Positions 5,865-8,205 of a DNA stretch of 8,205 nt are shown here, piece after piece. The stretch is from contig JAFDCR010000024.1 of NCBI GenBank assembly GCA_019312685.1, positions 1 to 8,205 on the forward strand, read 5' to 3'. A program made the translations under genes and the position numbers. This DNA comes from Deltaproteobacteria bacterium (GTDB taxonomy: Bacteria; Desulfobacterota; Desulfobulbia; Desulfobulbales; BM004). Every line of letters begins with the position of its first letter. Position 1 is the first letter of the stretch. Below the pieces are notes generated by a model. That model was not told where the DNA came from, ran no database searches, and saw only the letters and a program-made list of their open reading frames with translations.

Positions 5865-7244
5865 TTATTCGTTAATCATTGTCAGTAGTTTTTCTCCTGC
5901 CTGCCAGATGTTGCCTGCTCCCAATGACAGCACCACATCACCGGAAGCAAGAAAATCCATGACCTTGTCGAGGAGTTTGTCAAATGTGGGCTCAAAGTAG
6001 GCATGGCGATGACCATGCTGCCTGATGCCATTCAACAAGGCTTCTGCTGTAACTCCAGGTATTGGTGCTTCTCCTGCACTATAAATTTCAGTCAGAAGCA
6101 GAATATCTGCCTCATGAAAGGCGGTATAGAAATCTTCCGCCAGTGCTTTGGTTCTTGAATAACGATGCGGTTGGAACAGGACAATAATCCTGCGCTCAGG
6201 CCAGGCGTCACGTAGGGCGGAGAGGGTAGCCCTTATCTCAGTCGGATGATGTCCATAATCATCAACAATCGTAATACCTCTCCTTTCGCCTTTAATTTGC
6301 AATCTTCGCTGCACCCCCGAAAAACTTTCTAAAGCAGCTCCAATAACAGTAAAAGGGATATCCAACTCCAGCCCTACCGTGACTGTGGCTAAAGCATTGT
6401 AAACATTGTGGGTGCCGGCCAGGGGAGACCTGATTTCTCCGAGCACCTCATTTTCCCGGCAGACCTCGAAACGGACCGTAAGGCCGTTCGTGGTAATTCC
6501 TCTGGCATAAACATCCGCCTGACTCGTCATGCCATACGTCAAAATTCTCTTTTTAATCTCGGGCAGAATTGAGGCGACATGCGGATCATCCAGACAAAGT
6601 ATGGCCGCACCGTAAAAGGGTATCTTGTCAATAAACTGGAGGAATAAAGCCTTTATCTCTTCAATGGAATGGTAATAGTCTAGATGCTCCAGATCTATGT
6701 TTGTCACCACCTCGAGGACCGGGGTAAGCTTTAAAAAGGAGCCGTCCGATTCATCAGCCTCCGCCACCAGGAAGTCACCCTCTCCCAACTTGGCATTACT
6801 GCCCCCGAAACAGTCAACCTTGCCGCCGATTACGACTGTTGGGTCAAGTCCTGCCTGAGCAAGAAGCCAGGCAACCATGGAGGAGGTGGTGGTCTTTCCA
6901 TGGCTTCCGGCCACTGCAATGCCGAACTTATTAAGGCGCATCAGCTCTGCCAGCATCTCCGCCCTTGGTATAACCGGGATGAGTGAATTTTCTGCAGCAT
7001 GAACTTCCGGATTTGAGGCATCGATTGCCGAGGAGGTTACCACAACATCAGCCCCCCTGATCCACTCGGCATCATGGCCTATGTTTATTTCTCCTCCCAG
7101 GGATTGCAGACGACGGGTTATATCTGATTCCTGAATATCCGAACCGCTTATCTGATAACCGAGATTCAGGAGCAGCTCAGCAATACCGCTCATGCCTATA
7201 CCGCCGATCCCAACAAAATGTATGTGTTTGCTTTTTCTGTACAT
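5865..7244 (-). CDS. murC: UDP-N-acetylmuramate--L-alanine ligase MurC
   Basis: MurC is the cytosolic ATP-dependent ligase that adds the first residue, L-alanine, to UDP-MurNAc. From the ATG at 7244 the product is 459 aa, normal for the family. The UDP-binding domain opens with KHIHFVGIGGIGMSG (6-20). The central ATP-binding domain has the P-loop GSHGKTTTS (113-121), EADESD (162-167) and NIDLEHLDYY (182-191). HNVYNALA (279-286) marks the linker to the C-terminal domain, which holds DDYGHHPTEI (328-337) and FQPHRYSRT. The reading frame could also start at a TTG at 7259 (five extra residues). I prefer 7244 because MYRKSKHIHFVGIGG is the family's usual beginning. Neither start has a clear Shine-Dalgarno sequence, which suggests coupling to murG, whose stop is 26 bp upstream. 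Confidence 0.96.
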   Translation of the reverse strand: MYRKSKHIHFVGIGGIGMSGIAELLLNLGYQISGSDIQESDITRRLQSLGGEINIGHDAEWIRGADVVVTSSAIDASNPEVHAAENSLIPVIPRAEMLAELMRLNKFGIAVAGSHGKTTTSSMVAWLLAQAGLDPTVVIGGKVDCFGGSNAKLGEGDFLVAEADESDGSFLKLTPVLEVVTNIDLEHLDYYHSIEEIKALFLQFIDKIPFYGAAILCLDDPHVASILPEIKKRILTYGMTSQADVYARGITTNGLTVRFEVCRENEVLGEIRSPLAGTHNVYNALATVTVGLELDIPFTVIGAALESFSGVQRRLQIKGERRGITIVDDYGHHPTEIRATLSALRDAWPERRIIVLFQPHRYSRTKALAEDFYTAFHEADILLLTEIYSAGEAPIPGVTAEALLNGIRQHGHRHAYFEPTFDKLLDKVMDFLASGDVVLSLGAGNIWQAGEKLLTMINE

Positions 7245-7270
7245 TATCTGTTCAATCAAATAGCCGTTTC

Positions 7271-8205
7271 TTAAATGGCCAGAGTTTTTCCAGTATTATC
7301 AGCCAATTTATTTTTTATGAGCCCAATACATGCATTGACAATTGTTTCGGTCGCCTCCGGTTTTGAAATCCTGCCGGAGTTTTTCCCCATTTCGGCGAGG
7401 AGTTTTCTGTCAGACAGAATACGTTTGATCTCAAGGCCCAGTTTTTCACCTGTCAGGTCCTCCTGTCTGAACATGAGTCCCGCTCCGGCTTCGACCAGGT
7501 ATTTCCCGTTTAATTCCTGGTGGTTGTCGGCAGCATATGGATACGGGACAAGGATTACGGGTTTATGAAAAACCGTAAGCTCCGCCAAGGTTGTTGCCCC
7601 GGCCCTTGAAACTATGAGGTCTGCCTGTGAATAAATTTCCGCCATATCGGTAAAAAAGGCCTGTACCCTGGCTTTCAGGCCGAGTTCCGCATACTTGTTG
7701 CGTACCTGCTCCTCATCATGTCCACCTGTCTGATGAATAATAAAAGGGGGCGAAGAAATTTTTGCCAAACAGCTTTCAGCAGCCTCAAGCATGAGGCTGT
7801 TCAGCCGCCTTGCGCCCTGGCTGCCACCTAAAACAAGCAGGGTTAACGTTTTCCGGTCTGTTTGGAACCTGGATTTTTGGGCTGCCCTGACGATATTATC
7901 CCGGACGGGATTGCCGCTTAGAACTGTTTTCCCGGCCGGAAAATATTTTTCACTTCCCGGCAGTGAGACAAAAATTTTATCAGCTAAGTACCCCAGTATT
8001 TTATTGGCAAGACCCGGTATGGAGTTCTGTTCATGGATGCAGGTGGTAACGCCTGAAAGACGTGCTGCCAGAAGCACCGGGCCGGTAACATAACCGCCGA
8101 CTCCAAATACAAGGTCAGGTCTGAAATTCCGGATGATCCTGGCTGCTTCCCAGATGGCCAGGGGTTGATGAAACAGGGCCTTGAGAGTAGCGGCCAATTC
8201 CATTC
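7271..8205 (-). CDS. murG: Lipid II synthase MurG, 5' end outside the window
   Basis: MurG is the peripheral inner-membrane GT28 glycosyltransferase that moves GlcNAc from UDP-GlcNAc onto lipid I to make lipid II. The frame is open to the right edge. Its first visible Met (8203) is internal, since the family's N-terminal glycine-rich lipid I-binding loop (GGTGGH) is missing. About 50-70 residues are likely beyond the edge (inference from family length near 355-365). Counting from 8203, the visible motifs are FGVGGYVTGP (33-42), HEQNSIPG (57-64), and LGGSQGA (125-131) opening the C-terminal nucleotide-sugar domain. HQTGGHDEEQV (157-167), FFTDM (183-187), SRAGATTLAEL (199-209) and VPYPYAADNHQ (219-229) follow, the last forming the UDP-GlcNAc site. 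It ends at TAA (7271-7273), upstream of murC. Confidence 0.96.
   Translation of the reverse strand, partial: MELAATLKALFHQPLAIWEAARIIRNFRPDLVFGVGGYVTGPVLLAARLSGVTTCIHEQNSIPGLANKILGYLADKIFVSLPGSEKYFPAGKTVLSGNPVRDNIVRAAQKSRFQTDRKTLTLLVLGGSQGARRLNSLMLEAAESCLAKISSPPFIIHQTGGHDEEQVRNKYAELGLKARVQAFFTDMAEIYSQADLIVSRAGATTLAELTVFHKPVILVPYPYAADNHQELNGKYLVEAGAGLMFRQEDLTGEKLGLEIKRILSDRKLLAEMGKNSGRISKPEATETIVNACIGLIKNKLADNTGKTLAI

Overview
The window holds the 3' half of a division and cell-wall (dcw) cluster, read entirely from the minus strand, followed by a separate radical SAM gene. In transcription order (right to left) it reads murG (5' end cut off), murC, murB, ftsQ, ftsA, ftsZ, an intrinsic terminator, a gene-free stretch of about 375 bp, and a B12-binding-like radical SAM protein whose 3' end lies beyond the left edge. 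The order murG-murC-murB-ftsQ-ftsA-ftsZ, the Gram-negative style FtsQ/FtsA pair, the moderate GC content and the CCCGC..GCGGG palindromic repeats suggest a Desulfobacterota ('deltaproteobacterial') genome or a close relative. This placement is an inference from gene order and protein style, not a database match.

Right part (4035-8205): MurG and MurC are the last glycosyl-transfer step to lipid II and the first amino-acid ligation onto UDP-MurNAc. MurB makes the UDP-MurNAc that MurC uses. FtsQ is the membrane-anchored POTRA protein of the divisome. The genes are tightly packed (gaps of 26, 27, 3 and 5 bp), so one transcript and translational coupling are likely. No ddl lies between murB and ftsQ. 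Middle part (1508-4029): ftsA and ftsZ encode the actin-like membrane tether and the tubulin-like ring protein. FtsZ keeps a C-terminal peptide of the kind that binds FtsA. The 95 bp between ftsA and ftsZ is the only sizeable gap inside the cluster and carries the strongest Shine-Dalgarno sequence upstream of any annotated start here.

Gene-free stretch 1132-1507: from right to left it holds the ftsZ 3' UTR, which includes an 11-nt segment perfectly complementary to the ftsZ ribosome-binding site. A strong rho-independent terminator follows. Next is a pair of inverted 28-bp palindromic repeats (REPIN/BIME-like) whose stems differ by compensatory changes. Last is a putative promoter for the radical SAM gene, flanked by an 11-bp inverted repeat.

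All protein-coding genes look intact apart from the two truncated by the window edges. I see no CRISPR array, tRNA, rRNA, transposase or defence system. The window is mostly conserved core genome. The less ordinary material is in the 1132-1507 spacer and in the uncharacterised radical SAM gene.
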